From: Anseranas semipalmata | Taxonomy: Eukaryota > Chordata > Aves > Anseriformes > Anseranatidae | Assembly: GCA_013399115.1 (NCBI GenBank) | Contig: VXAA01000604.1 | Location: 1,150,451 to 1,214,450 of the forward strand | DNA length: 64,000 nucleotides | Reading direction: 5' to 3' | Shown here: piece by piece, positions 1 to 13,302 of the stretch | How the letters are laid out: every line of letters starts with the position of its first letter | How positions within the stretch are numbered: position 1 is the stretch's first letter | Program-made: the position numbers and the translations under genes | Notes under the pieces: generated by a model | Databases searched by the model: none | What the model was told of the DNA's origin: nothing | Seen by the model: the letters and a program-made list of their open reading frames with translations, nothing else

Positions 1-2179
1 ACGCAAATATTTGCTTGGATGCTGAGGCTTGGTGTTGGTCATCCGAAGAAGAGACAGAGCTGGCAGGCAGGGTCCTTTCATATGGGAGGGCCTGGGGACA
101 GCTGGTGGGGATGTCACCCATGTGGAGTGCTGGAGCCAACAGAAGAACCTGTTCATGCCATAAATTAAACAGTGCAATTAGCATGCCAGATCTACTTATC
201 GGCTCCGACCTGGTGTCGACTGTGTGTCTTTGGTAGTCAGATAAAGCTCACACACCATGAAATCAAACTGAGTGAAAGAGGGCATCTTTCCAACAGCTCC
301 AGTCCCCATTTGCAGGCAGATTTGTGCTACAGCTGGGAGGAGGGAGTGGGCCGAGGGCCACATTGCTGTGGCCCGAGCACAGGCCAGGCTCACTGCAATG
401 GGTGAAGCAATTACCCCCATCTGAGGACCCCCAATCTCATTTGGACTTGCACTGCAGCTGGGGATGTGAAATCCAATGGGAGGCTCCTGTGAGTGCTGAG
501 GAGGAAGGCACTGCTCAGGTGTTCAGCTTGATGGAGGTGTTCCACCTTCCTCCAAAACTGCAGGCATCTGCCCCTCCTGGGGTCGGGATAACTGGTCCGG
601 CAGCAAACACAGAGCTTCAGAGGTTGTGCAGCCTGGAGACCAGCACAGCAGGATCTTGCACTGTCATCAGGCAGGAGTGTGTCACAGAGACAATGAAATT
701 GTAACCCTGTAATGTCACATGAAATACGATAAGAGTCAGATTTGCCAGATAATAAGCTTTTACAGCAGCTGTAGATGTTACAGCTAGTTTCAATCAGTCT
801 TAGCTTTTCATTTTCATGGGGATGAAGCTCATGTTAATTTTTCTGACACGCAGAAAGGCTTGGTTTTGACCCTTTCTGGAGCAGTGGGTATTTCACGAGC
901 ATACATTTTCCATGCTGGACTGGTTGGTGTACACGTGTGCCACTGGCCTTCCTTTCGAGGCTTCCCACAGAAATTTGCTCCTTTTGGTTAGGGGTCAGAA
1001 ACCCAACAACAGCCACTTGGTCTGATTCTGACTCAAAATAAGGCTGATTCCCTTTAAAGTTGCTACCACAGCACCTGAAAAAAAAACACTCCAGGAATCT
1101 GCTGATAGTGGGCTGAGGTCTGAGTCAGTGCAGAGCAATTTGTTGTGCAGGGCAGACATCGGAGCAGTTCGTGTTTCCAAACAAGGATCATTAATTCAAA
1201 GGCTCAGCACATGTGTGGCAAGGCTGGTGGTTATCCTGAGCTGTTTGGTGTACTGCTGGCGTTCCCGATCCTTGAAAGTCTTGCCAGCTCAAGCCAGAAA
1301 TGTGCTATGTGCTGGTTTGGGGTTAAATGCTTCAGTCACTGAGGACAGCAGCAATCAGAGCAGCCTCCTGTGGCAAACATTGTCAGGGAAAAACAGAAAT
1401 GGAGGATATATATTTTTGTAAATTTTTAATGCTCTGCTTATGTTTCTGAAGGAAACATGCCAGTTAAAAAGCCTATTTAATATGAATTTTATGGACCTTT
1501 ATTGAAGAAAATGAAACTTTTTGATAGAATCTTTCATTTCAGAAGATTCCCCCCTCCCCTCAATTTTTACTGTAAATTTCCCAAGTGTTTAGATGATGGC
1601 ATGGGACTGGGGAGAAGGTTGTGGGTTCTCCCGCAGGGGTCCCCAGCTACCACGAGCACCATGACAAACGATCCTGGTGGTGGTGACAACTGCCTTGGGT
1701 TGGGGTTAGGGTCTTTCTCTACCCCCTTGGAGGAGAAATCAGACAGGAGTGTGTGGGAGAAGATCACAGCTAGTAGGTGGCACAGACAGAGGTGACAATC
1801 AGCCCATGGACCTCCCATAGACTGGGGAAACACCTTCAAAGTTGTTGCCCCATATATATGAAGAGCTACCAGAGCTGACAACCATCAGGAACGGCTACTT
1901 CAAGTCACAGGCCTGCTCTTCCTTTTTTCCCTTGGTTTCTATTCCAGAGCAGGACCTGGAGGTCACTGGGGCTTGTTAAATGTCAGCAGCCTGGGCTCAA
2001 AGCCTGGTTCTGGACGTGGGAGCAGTTGACTGGATTTTCTATGCCCAACCTTCTGTCACAGATTTTGGAGTCAGTGCTGCCAAGGTGCTTGCATTAGGTG
2101 GGGTTGAGTCTATGGGTACGAAGTGGTGGTTGCTGTTTCTTTCCATTACACAGATGCTGTGCTGTTGGCTAGTTTTATC

Positions 2180-2200
2180 TTTTTTTTTTTTTTTTTTTTT
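2180..2200 (+). repeat. Poly-T run in intron 3
   Basis: About 21 T in a row followed by CCAG, which mimics a splice acceptor. No exon-like sequence follows. Confidence 0.9.
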
Positions 2201-2227
2201 CCAGGAAATGTGTCTCACGGGCCCTTA

Positions 2228-2228
2228 N
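2228..2228. other. Single ambiguous base (N)
   Basis: One undetermined base in intron 3, shortly after a T20 run. It does not touch any exon. Confidence 0.98.
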
Positions 2229-4755
2229 ACGGGCACTTAGCCTCTCTGCTAATCCTGCTGAAGAGATTGATTCAGTTCTTAGAAATGGGTGTTTGGGATA
2301 AGATGTCTGAAAAAATTGCTCTTTCCATTACTTCCTAGGACAGAGTTTAGTTTCTAGAGTTTATAGTAAATAAAAAGGTTACATTAAAAAATGCCTACAA
2401 CTTATGCCAGTGATTTCTCCTCTCACAGAACCTACCCTGGCACTAGTGTTGTCCAGCAGAGCTATCTGCCTGGAAGTGTTAATAATTCTCAGTTATTCAT
2501 CTTGCTGCTTTTTGCTGTAGCTTTGTGTTATCTGCTCTCAAGCAGATATGCCAAAGCTGCTGGACTTGCAGCCAGCCGCAGTTCTTTGGTGTGCGTCTCA
2601 TGCTCCGATGTGATTTATGGGACAGCGATACCAGGAGATACCGATGATATCGGGCAGCTCTGAAATGTGCAGCACCGTGTGATAATGCGTGTCTTGTTGA
2701 ACCTGTACATAGAAATACTGAGCTCCTGGGTACTTCAAGAAATGGATTGCTAATTATTTATGTTAGCATAATGTTCAGGAAGGACACTTTCCCTCTGTTC
2801 TTTGCATTCTTTTATACCCAAAGGAATAAGCTTTTTTTTATAACCTATACCAGGCTTTCTTAGAACAAAGGTATCACAAATTTGGCCTTTGTCTCTGGGA
2901 ACAGATGTCAGAGCTTGTTAGTGGAGGTGGTGGTACAGAAAGCAGTACTCGGGCAAGTTGTCATCAAGGGAGGAGCAGCATGCAGTGGTCCCAAGCACCA
3001 GTGAGCTAGCAGGATGCGTGCCCAGATCGCTAGATCCACAGTAGCATGTGAGCAAGAAAGGTCTGGATGGCCAGCCATCCTGCCCGTAAAAAGGCAGGTT
3101 AAAGGAGGAACTAATTTAAAGGTTTTGTTGCACACAAACACAGAAATGCTGCAGTGTTTTGGAGGGGATGTGACCCCTCCGGCTTTGGTGTGGAGCAGAC
3201 CCTGACCACTGAGTTGGGCAGGGCTGTCCCACCCCTGCCTGAGCCAGCGACGATTTCCAATGGCTCCCACCAGCCGGAGTGCAAGACGAGAGCTGGCAAG
3301 AAGCAACTTCTCTTGGTGTAAATCATCCTTCATCGGTGTAAAGTGGTTCCGAAAATGCTATGTGAGCCCCAGGGCAGGATGAGTCCCGCTCCGTGCTCAC
3401 GCAGGACAGGTCTGGTGGAGCCTGTGCATTACGGCAAGGTGGGGTTTCCATCGTGGTGGTGAAGGTGATGCCTCCAGTGCTTTGGCCGGGCTCTGTGCTG
3501 CTGTTGCTCTGTCAGTCCCAGATCCTCCGTGCTTGGTTGCTCCTTTTGATGCTAATTGCAGTCATTGCACTTCCATGATCCAAACGTTTTTTCATTTCAT
3601 CCAAGAGTCCTTTCTGAAAGCCTATAAAATCTCAAAGTTTCTGTACATAAGAAACAAAAAGGGCTGCACATCAATCCATTTCTCTTTCTTTGTGAGGTTA
3701 TCTCCTAAAATCTTGTCTATTGCTACTTTTTCTTTTCCACAGCTGATCTCCTCTTCTGGCCCTGGCTCGTCCGACACCTCTGCCTTGTTCTCAGCCTCTT
3801 GCTGCGCAGCCCGGACAGCTTCAGCAGGATTGGCAGGACGTGCTTGCCAGCTGGCTCCTTTGATCTCTTGGTTTCCCTTATTTTTAATGACCGTTTCCGA
3901 CTCGTTCTGGCCTAACTCAGTGGCTTCTGTGAGCTTTCAGCTTGGGCTGTGGGAGAGTGGGGAAAAAATGAAGCAGAAAGTGGCATTGGGCAAATGTCAC
4001 GAAGTTGATTGCAGCCTTCCCTCACTGGGGCATTGGGGCTGTTTTCCACACACATCTGTGACCAGTTTAGAGGCATGGGCTGCGGAGCAGCTGTAAATTA
4101 GCCCTGTTTTTGCAGGCTTTGCTAAAGATGCCACTCCACTCTTTCCTGCTCCTCCAAGTGCTTCCTGGACACCAGCGCTCTGCCAGCTGCTCTTTCGGAG
4201 CTGTACGACCCCGTGTCCCAGGGCTCCTAGGGCGGACACTAACCCATAATACTTCCAAGAGCTGCAGGTCCCTCTTTCCCTGGTGCCACCACTTGGACAG
4301 CCTGCAGAGGTTGTGGCACCCAGGCCTCCTTGTGAGAAATGCAGTGCTCGAGGCTGGGCACCCACCTGGGCTTTCCCACCACCTGCCTCATTTACCTGCA
4401 AGTCTCAAGTGGGGATTTTTAGACCCAGAGCCAGCACCTCATCCCCTTGTTCTTCCATTTCTTTCATCAAAAGTGGCTTTGTTTAGGAGGATGCTGTATT
4501 TTTTTTCTCTCTAGGCAAAATCTGTCTGGGGTTTTATGGTTTTCCAAGTGTGGCTGATTCATGGGCAGACCTGGCAGTGACAGCTCAGCCATGTAGGCAT
4601 GGGCAGTTCAGACTATTAGACTGATATTTGGTATGATCCATGGACCAGCTCTCTAGCTATGGAAGGTGGTGAGCTGCAGGGTTTCCTATATAAATTAGCT
4701 AGGGGATTACAGCATTAGTGATGTGGGAATTAATGAATAATTAGGGTTTTTGACT

Positions 4756-4768
4756 GGGGGGGGGGGGG
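4756..4768 (+). repeat. G13 homopolymer
   Basis: Thirteen consecutive G in otherwise ordinary intron 3 sequence; prone to length error. Confidence 0.9.
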
Positions 4769-7037
4769 CTACAAGTTGAGAAGGCTGTTTTTAACATCAA
4801 GCCTGTTAAGGACTGGAACGAAGACCTTCAGCACTGAGCATTTACTGGCACTGTGGGACTAATGGGCGGTGTCCCCCCTCACTCCTGTTTTCTCCTTGAT
4901 GAGCTCAGAAACAAACCAATGAACACATTGAGCACCTCTCCTCTCAGCTCGTAGCACGAATGTGCCTGATGACAGCACAAATCCATCTTAGCTTACTAGA
5001 GACTAACGGTGCCTTTAGCAGCAACAGCCGAGGTGGATGTTCGAGATTATCTTTTGGCTTGAAGTGTGTGCGGTTCCCAGGCTGCTGAGGTTTATAAGTG
5101 AGCAATTATGTTGTGAGGATGGAGGAAAGGGAAAAGAGGAGTGAAATGTTTGGCAAGGGGGCAGAAGATAAAATTAGAAGTCTCTGAATGCGATAGTCCT
5201 TGGTTTAAATTTTTTCGTGTTGCTTCTGCTCAAATTGCATCGACAGAGCTGATGTAACGTGAATTTTCTGGTCGTGGAAACGTAGGAACAGGTGTCCTAC
5301 AGAACTGATACTCTGCTCCTCAGGCCCTGGCTTGCTGCTGCCTCCGTTGCCATCCAACATCTCAGCATGCTTTTTCCTGATCTCCAGCACCTCCTGCTGA
5401 TTGAGTCTGGCCCTTTCCGCACAGCAGTGCTGAGCCTGCTCTTCCCTGGCCCACGCTTGGCAGCAGCATTAAGTCAGTCAGTAAGTCAAGGACAGGGTTT
5501 TTATCCGTGGAGCTGCGCTGGGAGCATGGCCACATCCTCCACAGCCCAGTTTGCCAGAAGTCCTGCATAATACATATACATGGTAAAACTGCATGTCGTC
5601 TTTGAAAAACTCTGATTTTCCTTGTATTTTGATGGCAGCTGGCCACCTCCCTGAGCGCTCAGCAGCATGTTATCAGCCACGGAGAAAAGTGGATCCTGGG
5701 TAGGTGGAGATCGATGCCGGGCGCTGTGGGTGCTCTGCACCTCTTGGAGCATCTCCATGTGTCGCTGCGCGGGGCTTGGCACCGCTGTGCCCGGGTGCTG
5801 GACCCCTGGGGGATGCCCACATCTGGCAACTTCCTTCCAGCTCTGCCATGGTCTACAGGAGAGGTCCTTCACTGCTCCACATGGCAGCTCCAGAATATCA
5901 CGTTTCGATCAGTTTTTCAAGTCCCTGTGCTGCTGTAGCTCCTGGGGAAGGGTTGGCGACACATCAGGTTACAGTCCAGGTTGGGGCCACGTGGGCTTTC
6001 AGCGGTTTGGTTAAAACAGCGGAGACCCCAGGTGTGTCCATTGCCAGGTGGGTGGGTGCTTGGGGGTCCCGCGGCTGGGCTGGCTGCTCAGCACCCACTG
6101 CCTTGGTACAGCAGCCTGGGGGCACACCTGGCAACAACTGGTGGAAATCACCCATAATCACTTCAAATTGGGCAGCAAAGCGGGAGTTGGTGAGAGGGTT
6201 TTGGCTAACTGCATGCGTTAGAGGAGCACAGTCTCAAATCAAGAATATTTTTGTTGGAACGTTGAAGGAAGAGCCACAGTAATTAATGAACGAAGCTTTG
6301 CCGTGCTCTCTGTGGGTAGTGTGTGCCTTGCAGGGTCTTTGCTTAAGGTGCTCATGTCGCTGTGGCTTGTGGATACTGCAATGGTATTTCTTCTTTTACT
6401 GTGTCCTGAAACACCTAAGTTGTTTCATTTTCTGAAGTTATTTCATTTTTAGTTTTTAAGAATCATTCAGGCTTGAGATCTGTGTTTCCTACCAGAGTTA
6501 CAGCCGTGTATCAGAGGAAACGCACCCTGCTCTCTGGATGTTCTCCTCAAATAAGATGCTCTGAACAAAAATTAATTTTGTGCAGATAAACTGTATAACC
6601 AGAACCTACTTCAGATATTGGGAAACAACCAACATTGGTACCCGAGGGATCTCCGAATTTATTGTAGCACACAGCTCAGGCAGGTAATTCCTAGTGTAAC
6701 TGAGGGGGTTATTTCCCTCCCTCTGTCTCATTCCTAAAGTGGTGTATGTTTTCCTATAAGTACAGGGTGCTGTTCTCTAAGGGTCAGAGCCAGGCCCACG
6801 CGCTGTGTGTAAGCAGCCTCATAAACAAGCAGATATTGTGGATTTTTCTACAGCCTGAGTAAAGCTCAAGAGCTCCAAGAGCATGCAAATTATTGGCTTT
6901 CAGCAGATACAATTTACAATATAATGACAGGTATAAAATTTGAAGCAGCCTGAATACGTCTATCCACGCTTTGGAAACAGGAATTTGCATTTAATCCTAT
7001 TTTCCCCCTTCTTCCTCTTCTCTCTTTTTAACATCAG

Positions 7038-7129
7038 GATTCTAGCAACTGCTGGGACCGACTTTGACCTGCGGACCCTGCGAGCCGTCCGAGTGCTGCG
7101 ACCCCTGAAGCTGGTGTCAGGAATCCCAA
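7038..7129 (+). CDS. CACNA1B: CACNA1B exon 4: domain I S4 voltage sensor
   Basis: This 92-nt exon encodes the S4 voltage sensor of domain I of a Cav2 calcium channel. The first base completes a Gly codon from the preceding exon, followed by 30 codons starting [17 protein letters not shown] and ending KLVSGIP; the last base starts a Ser codon finished in the next exon. The gating charges are visible as Arg, Arg, Arg, Arg, Lys at every third position (R..R..R..R..K). It is preceded by a pyrimidine-rich tract and acceptor AG at 7036-7037 and followed by donor GTGAGT at 7130. The length equals the exon 4 size I recall for mammalian Cav2 genes. S4 is nearly identical among Cav2.1, Cav2.2 and Cav2.3, so this exon alone does not fix the paralogue; exons 9 and 10 do. 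Confidence 0.96.
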
Positions 7130-9343
7130 GTGAGTGCCGCGATACCGTCACCTTCACAGCCAAAGTGGCTCCACAGCTTTTGGGGTGCAAAGTGCTTTTC
7201 TGAGCAATGTGTTCTTCCTCTTCTCCTTCGTGCTCTGTGGCTCCTTGTTTTTGTTAGCTCCTGGTATTCTGTTATCCTATTTTGTGTATAGCCACCCGAT
7301 TTCAGCAATGCACTCCCAGATTTTGCAGGTGGGTGGCATTTGTTGTCCTGGCACTCCTTTGCCATTGGGGTTGAATTGTTTCAATTCAGATACAAAGTCC
7401 TGAGACCAAAATTTCACAGCTTTCAGGCCCCTCGCCCTGAGCTTGGATCTTCTGGCTGTTTTACCAGCTGAGCATCTCACGCTGGGGGTTTTGTCCCTTC
7501 TGTAACACCAGGGAAAAAACTGAGGCAAGGAACAGATAGGACTTGCTCTTGCCTTCTCACTGGTGACTTGATCTATTTCACGTGCCAACGTGAAGGGTCC
7601 GATGAGGAGCAGCATCGTGCCTTGGCTACGCCCTGAGACCACCCAAGCCCTGACACCGCTGCTTACTGCCCTTTTAGCTGTCATTGCTCACCAGCTGCTC
7701 TGCCCGCTTGTGTATTTCACTTCCCAGCGTGGAACAGGGAGGTTTTCCCTCCGGGAAGAGCCGGTGAAAGGAAGACCCCTAGCTCTGTGGGATGCTCTGC
7801 TCCGCATTAGCCCCTTGGCAGCCGGGCAGCCCCTCTCCTCCCAGGCAGCGGGCTGGGACATCAGCTCTGCCACCTTGGGACTGAAATGCCAGCGCTGTAG
7901 AGATCCAGCGAGGGGGTTGTGCTAGGCACTAACAGCATCAAAATCCTGAAATTAGCATCCTTTCGTGGGCAGGGCTTCAGTCTGAATCCCCACATAGGGT
8001 GGGTCCTTGGCTGAGCTTGGGAAAGGTGTTATTTACTAACAGGGTCTCTAATAGGGAGATGCTGCTGGCTCTTTTTCATGTTTGTCTTGCCGGTGTCTAA
8101 GGATGTCAGGGCACTAAGGTTTGTGGAAGTGATGATTTTTTTTATTTAGGGTAGCTCAGGATGGGCCTCGTGCGCCTGAAATATTTTCTGCCTTCTTCAT
8201 GTATGGCAGTCGTTTCAATAAAAGATATTGCTTCTGCTGATGACTGTTATGGGGAAACAGGCCTCAACTTGGGGAATTTTGACGTAAGTTATTTCCAGGC
8301 AACACAAGTATCTGCTCACTGATTTGGGTATTGAGAAAAAGGACTCAAGTAATTGTATAAATGTTTACATAAACACTGGGCCCCAGTGTCCCTGCCTGGG
8401 GGCTGTGGTCCCTCAGGGGTGTCCCTGTCCCGGGCAGATACGCTCTCCTACCTGGTGACATGCCCTGGACCAGCACGCTATTTTCCTATACAGCATTAAT
8501 TGCTCTTATGTTTTGGTAATGCTGCAAAAGCTGTGGGCACTGTGTTTTTTCCCTAGGTAGTAAATGTACAACCTTTAGGTTCATTCATACACGAGAATCT
8601 TATATGCTTTTCTTCTACGCTCAGTATTTTTTCTCTCCAACAGATCTTAATGCTTTTTTTTCTGTGTGCCCCCATATTGGCCTCGGTAGAGCTGAGTAGG
8701 ACAAGGTGGCAAGACAATGATGACCCTTCCTTCTCAGCACCGTACAACAGGCCGCCAAGGTGGCTTTCAGCTGCCAGTTATCGCTGAATTTATTTTGTTA
8801 TGTGCGTCTGCATGACGTTATCTGACACCTCCATCTCGCCAGCCTCTCTAGCCTTATCTCCTCTGATTTTAATTGAAAATGAGTTTTAGAGTGAGTGAAA
8901 AGGCTATAGATGGAGAGCCCTGGAAGACAACGTTTGGGTCTCTTTTGGTTCCCTTTGCTTCTGTATCTCCTGGAAGCAGTCCTGAGGACACCCACACTGT
9001 CACAGGCTCTGCCTTAAGGGCCTGGTTCAGCTCCCAGCTGAGTCCTGGGACTCCCTCAGCTGCAGGAAATGTCCTTTTTGTGTCTCTGAAGCTTAAGAGA
9101 GCTTTGAGTCTGTGATCTGAAGAAAGGGGTCAGCAAATGAAAGCTTTCCTGATTGTGTGTCTGACATCCTGAGTGTGTGATGGCCGTAGTGTCGTCTTTA
9201 CAGCACCCCGGGAAAAGCAGCATTGCATGACGTTGCCAATCCTAATCTTTCCCTTAGGCACCCCCTCTCTTCTACCTTACCCTCCTGCTCCAACCCTTGT
9301 TTTCCTTCCCTTGCTGATTACCCGATTTTACTTCTCCCTGCAG
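7130..9343 (+). other. CACNA1B: Intron 4 of CACNA1B (2,214 bp)
   Basis: The intron runs from GTGAGT to CTCCCTGCAG. The sequence is of ordinary complexity. I see no repeats, RNA genes or additional exon-like segments in it. Confidence 0.85.
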
Positions 9344-9496
9344 GTTTGCAGGTTGTCCTCAAGTCCATCATGAAGGCGATGGTGCCCCTGCTTCAGATCG
9401 GGCTGCTCCTCTTCTTCGCCATCGTGATGTTTGCCATCATCGGGCTGGAGTTTTACATGGGGAAGTTTCACAAAACCTGCTTCTCCAATGAGACAG
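9344..9496 (+). CDS. CACNA1B: CACNA1B exon 5: domain I S4-S5 linker, S5 and start of pore loop
   Basis: This 153-nt exon joins exon 4 in phase (A|GT gives Ser). It encodes the amphipathic S4-S5 linker ([15 protein letters not shown]), which couples voltage-sensor movement to the gate. It continues with the hydrophobic S5 helix ([16 protein letters not shown]) and the start of the extracellular S5-pore turret ([16 protein letters not shown]). The Cys in TCFSN is one of the conserved turret cysteines. Asn-Glu-Thr forms an N-glycosylation sequon at the position where I recall mammalian Cav2.2 also having one. The acceptor is CAG at 9341-9343 and the donor is GTGAGA at 9497. The length is that of Cav2 exon 5. 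Without splicing the frame would run on into intron 5 until a stop near 9802, which has no meaning as protein. Confidence 0.96.
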
Positions 9497-11214
9497 GTGA
9501 GATTGGAACTTTGCTCCCATCCCAGTGGGCTGTCATGATGCTTCCAGGCCCCATCACCTCATCGGGATGCTTTCCATCTCCATCCTGCTCTTATGTTGCT
9601 TTTTCTTTTCAATGTTTACTGTATTCCCTCTGCCTTTACCCACCTTCTCTAAGAGTTAACAGACTTTTGCTCACCCTACGTGCACTGGGACAGATCCTCC
9701 CATCACTTTTACACCCAGCCTTGATGCTAGTTGATTGCTGTCAATCTACAGGAGTGAAATGGAGGTGCTTAGGACCTCCTGTCGTGGGAGAACTTTTTTC
9801 ATAATAGATGTGCAGAAACAAATTCCCATGGTTCCAGCTTGTTGAAGGGTGGTTTTCAGTTTCCGTTTGTTGGTCTCTGTTCATGTTTTCAGTGGGTTTA
9901 GCTCTGTGAACAGCTGCTGGCTGCGGAATTTCCTTGCAAGGTTTCTGGGATAAGTTGCATGTGTATGAGAGAACATCGGTGTGATCAGAAAGGTTGAAAG
10001 GCTGGGAGCAATGGAAAAGAAAAAAGAAGGTAAATAGATGGAAGGCAAGGAGCCCTCTGATAGACAAGGGACAAAAATGTCCTTCAGACAGAGCGGGGCA
10101 GGGGAGCGGTCATGAAGGTGAACAGGAGAAGAGGGTTTGGTGAGGGGGCACCGCGCAGCCTTGGCAGCACAGCAGGTGCTCAGGCTCATTGAACTTGTTT
10201 CAATTTAAACACACACACACAAAAGCCATTTTTTCCATGTAATTTTTTAATATTCTTGTTAGAGTAGTGTTAGTATGTGCTGATTATCTGGACTATCCAC
10301 AGATGGAAATATTGTTCCTGTCTCCAAAAGATTACAATTTAAGGTATAATTGACTGTCTTTAAAGCACAGTCTTATATTTTCAGTGATTATCACTAATAG
10401 GTATTCATATTGATTTATTTATATGCGTTCAAATGGTAATAAAAGGACATCCCAGCCAAATCTCTGGGCGTCCTTTGCAAGGCTTTATAACAAACAACAA
10501 CATGGAAACAGTTTAATATATTCAGTTTACACAGAGCTCTGCAAAAGCAGGGAGAAATTGTTTTCTTGCTTATGTTCCTATGTAGCATTAGCAAAACAAC
10601 ACAACTTGTAAAGGACAGTCAGGTGTTTAAAGGTTGCTTGTGAGCAAAGCACAATGATTCCTGGAAGAAATGGATTTTCAGGCTGGATTTGTAGGAGAGG
10701 AAAATCTTTTTGCTGTGTGTGTGTGCTAAGCAGAAGAGGTCTCAGCTCACTGCAAGGTTTCAAGCTACTGCAGCAATCACAGAGGAACAACAGCGGTGAC
10801 AATATAGGTGTGTAGGACGTAGCAGCGTTCTCGCCGAGGTGGCAGGGAGAAAGCAGTTATGAAGAGGTTTGCATTTTCAAGGAGCATTTTCAGATCTGTT
10901 GAATTGCAGCCCCAGGGCAAGGTGGGCAAGTTCTTGCATCCTTGGTTTGCAGGTGGTGGCTGCAGGCTGGGAGCACTGGGCTCTGCGGCTCGCTCTCTGC
11001 TGAGCTGACTGTAGCCAGCGGGCAAAGGAATGATTATTTTTTTTCCTCCCCACAAACCAGTTAACTTGAAGTGGAAAGATAAACCCCAGTGCTGTTTGTG
11101 TTCTCTGCAAACAGCTCTGACATCAGTGATGACTGAGAGGTCTCTGCCAGGCTGGGGGCTGAGAACAGATTTGTCACGTGCAGCACCGTGTGTAAGTGGC
11201 CCCTGGCCAGGAAT

Positions 11215-11475
11215 CGGGAGCGTGGCCAGAAAACGCCGCGCACGTTGCATCTCCGCATCGCGGCACCTGGCATCTCGGTGGCAGCTCTGGCCGGGGCGGT
11301 GCAGAAGGCGCCTGTGCTTACGGGCACTGTCCCCTGCTTTTCTCGGGGGTAACGTGCTCGTTGTTGGGTGAATTACAGGGATCGATTCCGCCTGCTTCGC
11401 AGGAAATGGCGTGGTGGTGTTTCTGGAAGGGCAGAGCGGCGAGGCTTCCTGGCGCTGCGGTCCCCCATGAGCAGA
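11215..11475. promoter_or_regulatory. CpG-dense patch in intron 5
   Basis: I count about 25 CpG in roughly 260 bp, including ACGCCGCGCACG and CCGCATCGCGG, surrounded by CpG-poor intron. No clear promoter element or exon is visible. It could be a small intragenic CpG island or an unidentified old repeat. Confidence 0.35.
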
Positions 11476-13302
11476 GCATCCCGCAATGCCGCCAGCCCAG
11501 CCTTTTAAATCCTAAGTGCTCGTCAGCTCCGAAGAGGTGCATTAACAAGCCCAGGCCTGATACCACGGGCTCCAAAGGCTCGCTTCAGCGTGGAAATGTG
11601 AACCTCATTAAAGAGAGGCCTCTGTCAAAGGGTAGCAAATTAGTGGATGAGGACTTGCTCACACTGGTTTCTGTTCTAAATCCCCAAAGTGAGCAAACTC
11701 CAGACACTTTCCCTGGAATCAGGAGCTAAATGAATGGTACCAGCCGTGACTTCAGCCCATTGTGGAGGGAACCGAGTGGAAGTGTCACCGTAAATGTTGC
11801 TGTAGCCCTGTGAGCCCAGTAACCCTGCGTAGGTCAGTGACAGACTGAACAGAGGGATGCTGGGGACCAAAATATGGCAAAAGGGTCATTCAGGGCTGTT
11901 GTCACTCAGACGGACAGGCTGTTCTGAACTAGTGGAAACACCTCTTTATTTTGATGAAAAACAGGTAAAAAATTATTGGCTGTGCATTTTCCGCTGGGTG
12001 CCTCACTTGTTTTCCTCTCCCTGTGTCCTCCATGCAGTCCTGCTCTGCTGACATAGGATGATTTTTGAGCAACTGCCCTCTGCAGCTCACCCAGCCCAAG
12101 CGCCCTGAAGCTGCTCTAGGAAAGCAGCACATCACGTTTATTTCCCGTTTTTCCTTGAGATTCCTCTTTCCTCCTGTCTATTCCTCAGCCGTGGGAGTAG
12201 GGACCAGCTCTGGTCTGTCTGTATCTCTCTCGTAATGAAAAAAGATGTGCACTGCAATTTCAGAGCATTACCTGGTAACAAAAGGCCAAACAGAAAACTG
12301 GATTCTCTGCGAAGGCACGCTCGCAAATGGTCTGCAAGAGCCAGATTTGATATTTTCTTTGTGCAGCCTTGTCTCATCGAGCCCTTACGAAAGCCTGTGG
12401 TGACCCATATGGGAGCTGGGGAGAGATGCCCTGCATTAAAGTGTTGAGTCAACAGGAAAAGGTCGCACATGCACACACACACATACGCATCCTGCAGCCA
12501 GTGACAATCTTGTTTTCCTCCTGCAGGCTTTGCTCTATGGAATGATTACTCCTAATTATTGTTAGCGCTGATTTTGTTTCCCCCCTGGTGAATTTGATTT
12601 TGTGGAGTTTGCTGCTCCATTACCATAACATGTCACTTTTAAAACCATTTAATATTTCTAGAATTGCATCTCTGTGTAAATAGGAACATCGCTTAGTATA
12701 TTTATTTACTTTAGAAAAATAAAGTGCTGGGTTTTCAAACTGCTCTCTGTTGGTGTTCACCATGTCTCTGGAAGGCTGCAATGCTCCAGACTTCACAGCT
12801 GGCCCTGGAAGATGCAGACCACTGTTTTGGCCATCCCTGGTGATCCTTAACCATGACAGACATTTTCTTCCTTTGCCTTCCCTGGGTCTGAACCAAAACT
12901 CAGTGGACTAATCCCCTCCCTGCTGCAGACAGGCTGATAGCTGGATGATTTCTCTGCCAGCATTGCTCTTTGGGCAGGAACATGAAGCTTACAGTGGGGT
13001 TGGAGTTCTTGGTCCACCTCACAGGCTGCAGTGGTGGTACTGCCTTGTAATGTAGCCAGAGGCTCCTCGTGCAGCTGTGGTCCAGCATCTGCATCTGGGC
13101 AATTTCAGGGCTATCCACAAGCAGCTCTTGTTTAAGCCACTAGTGCAGAACCTGCCCTTTTGCTTTAATGTTATGGTGCCAACATTTAGCACTTAGCCAT
13201 GCTGTGTGAAGGTGTAGCAATGTCTCAGTGTCTTTTCGCATGCACCATTCCCATGCTTTTGCTTTTACTTTACTGTGCTGTTTTTTTCATGGCGTTTCTA
13301 AA

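Larger units (their letters stand above)
1..7037 (+). other. CACNA1B: Partial intron 3 of CACNA1B; no exon seen
   Basis: I found no match to the expected Cav2 exon 3 (end of S1 to S3, ending in a sequence like WNVMDFVVVLTG) or to exons 1-2, so the whole stretch is read as the 3' part of intron 3. It holds a T20 run near 2181, one ambiguous base at 2228, a G13 run at 4756, and a somewhat GC-richer patch around 5690-6120. Several open frames of 100-200 codons occur on both strands, but none has recognisable domains or sensible composition. The last 40 bases form the pyrimidine-rich acceptor region of exon 4. Confidence 0.75.

Noticed and set aside
2180..2240. Poly-T followed by CCAG GAAATG, resembling a splice acceptor and exon start
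   Set aside because: The following bases show no Cav2 similarity and no sensible donor, and an ambiguous base follows; it looks like a pseudo-acceptor at a homopolymer.
3482..4096. Longest open frame in the window (204 codons, + strand)
   Set aside because: No recognisable domain, odd composition, no splice or promoter context; it lies in intron 3 and is expected by chance at this GC content.
1..7037. Search for CACNA1B exons 1-3 upstream of exon 4
   Set aside because: No S1-S3 coding match (such as NGWNVMDF) was found by eye, so these exons are taken to lie outside the window. A translated search would be decisive.
9497..9804. Open frame continuing from exon 5 into intron 5
   Set aside because: The canonical donor GTGAGA at 9497 and the perfect phase with exon 6 show this is intron read-through. 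The residues after the donor have no Cav similarity.
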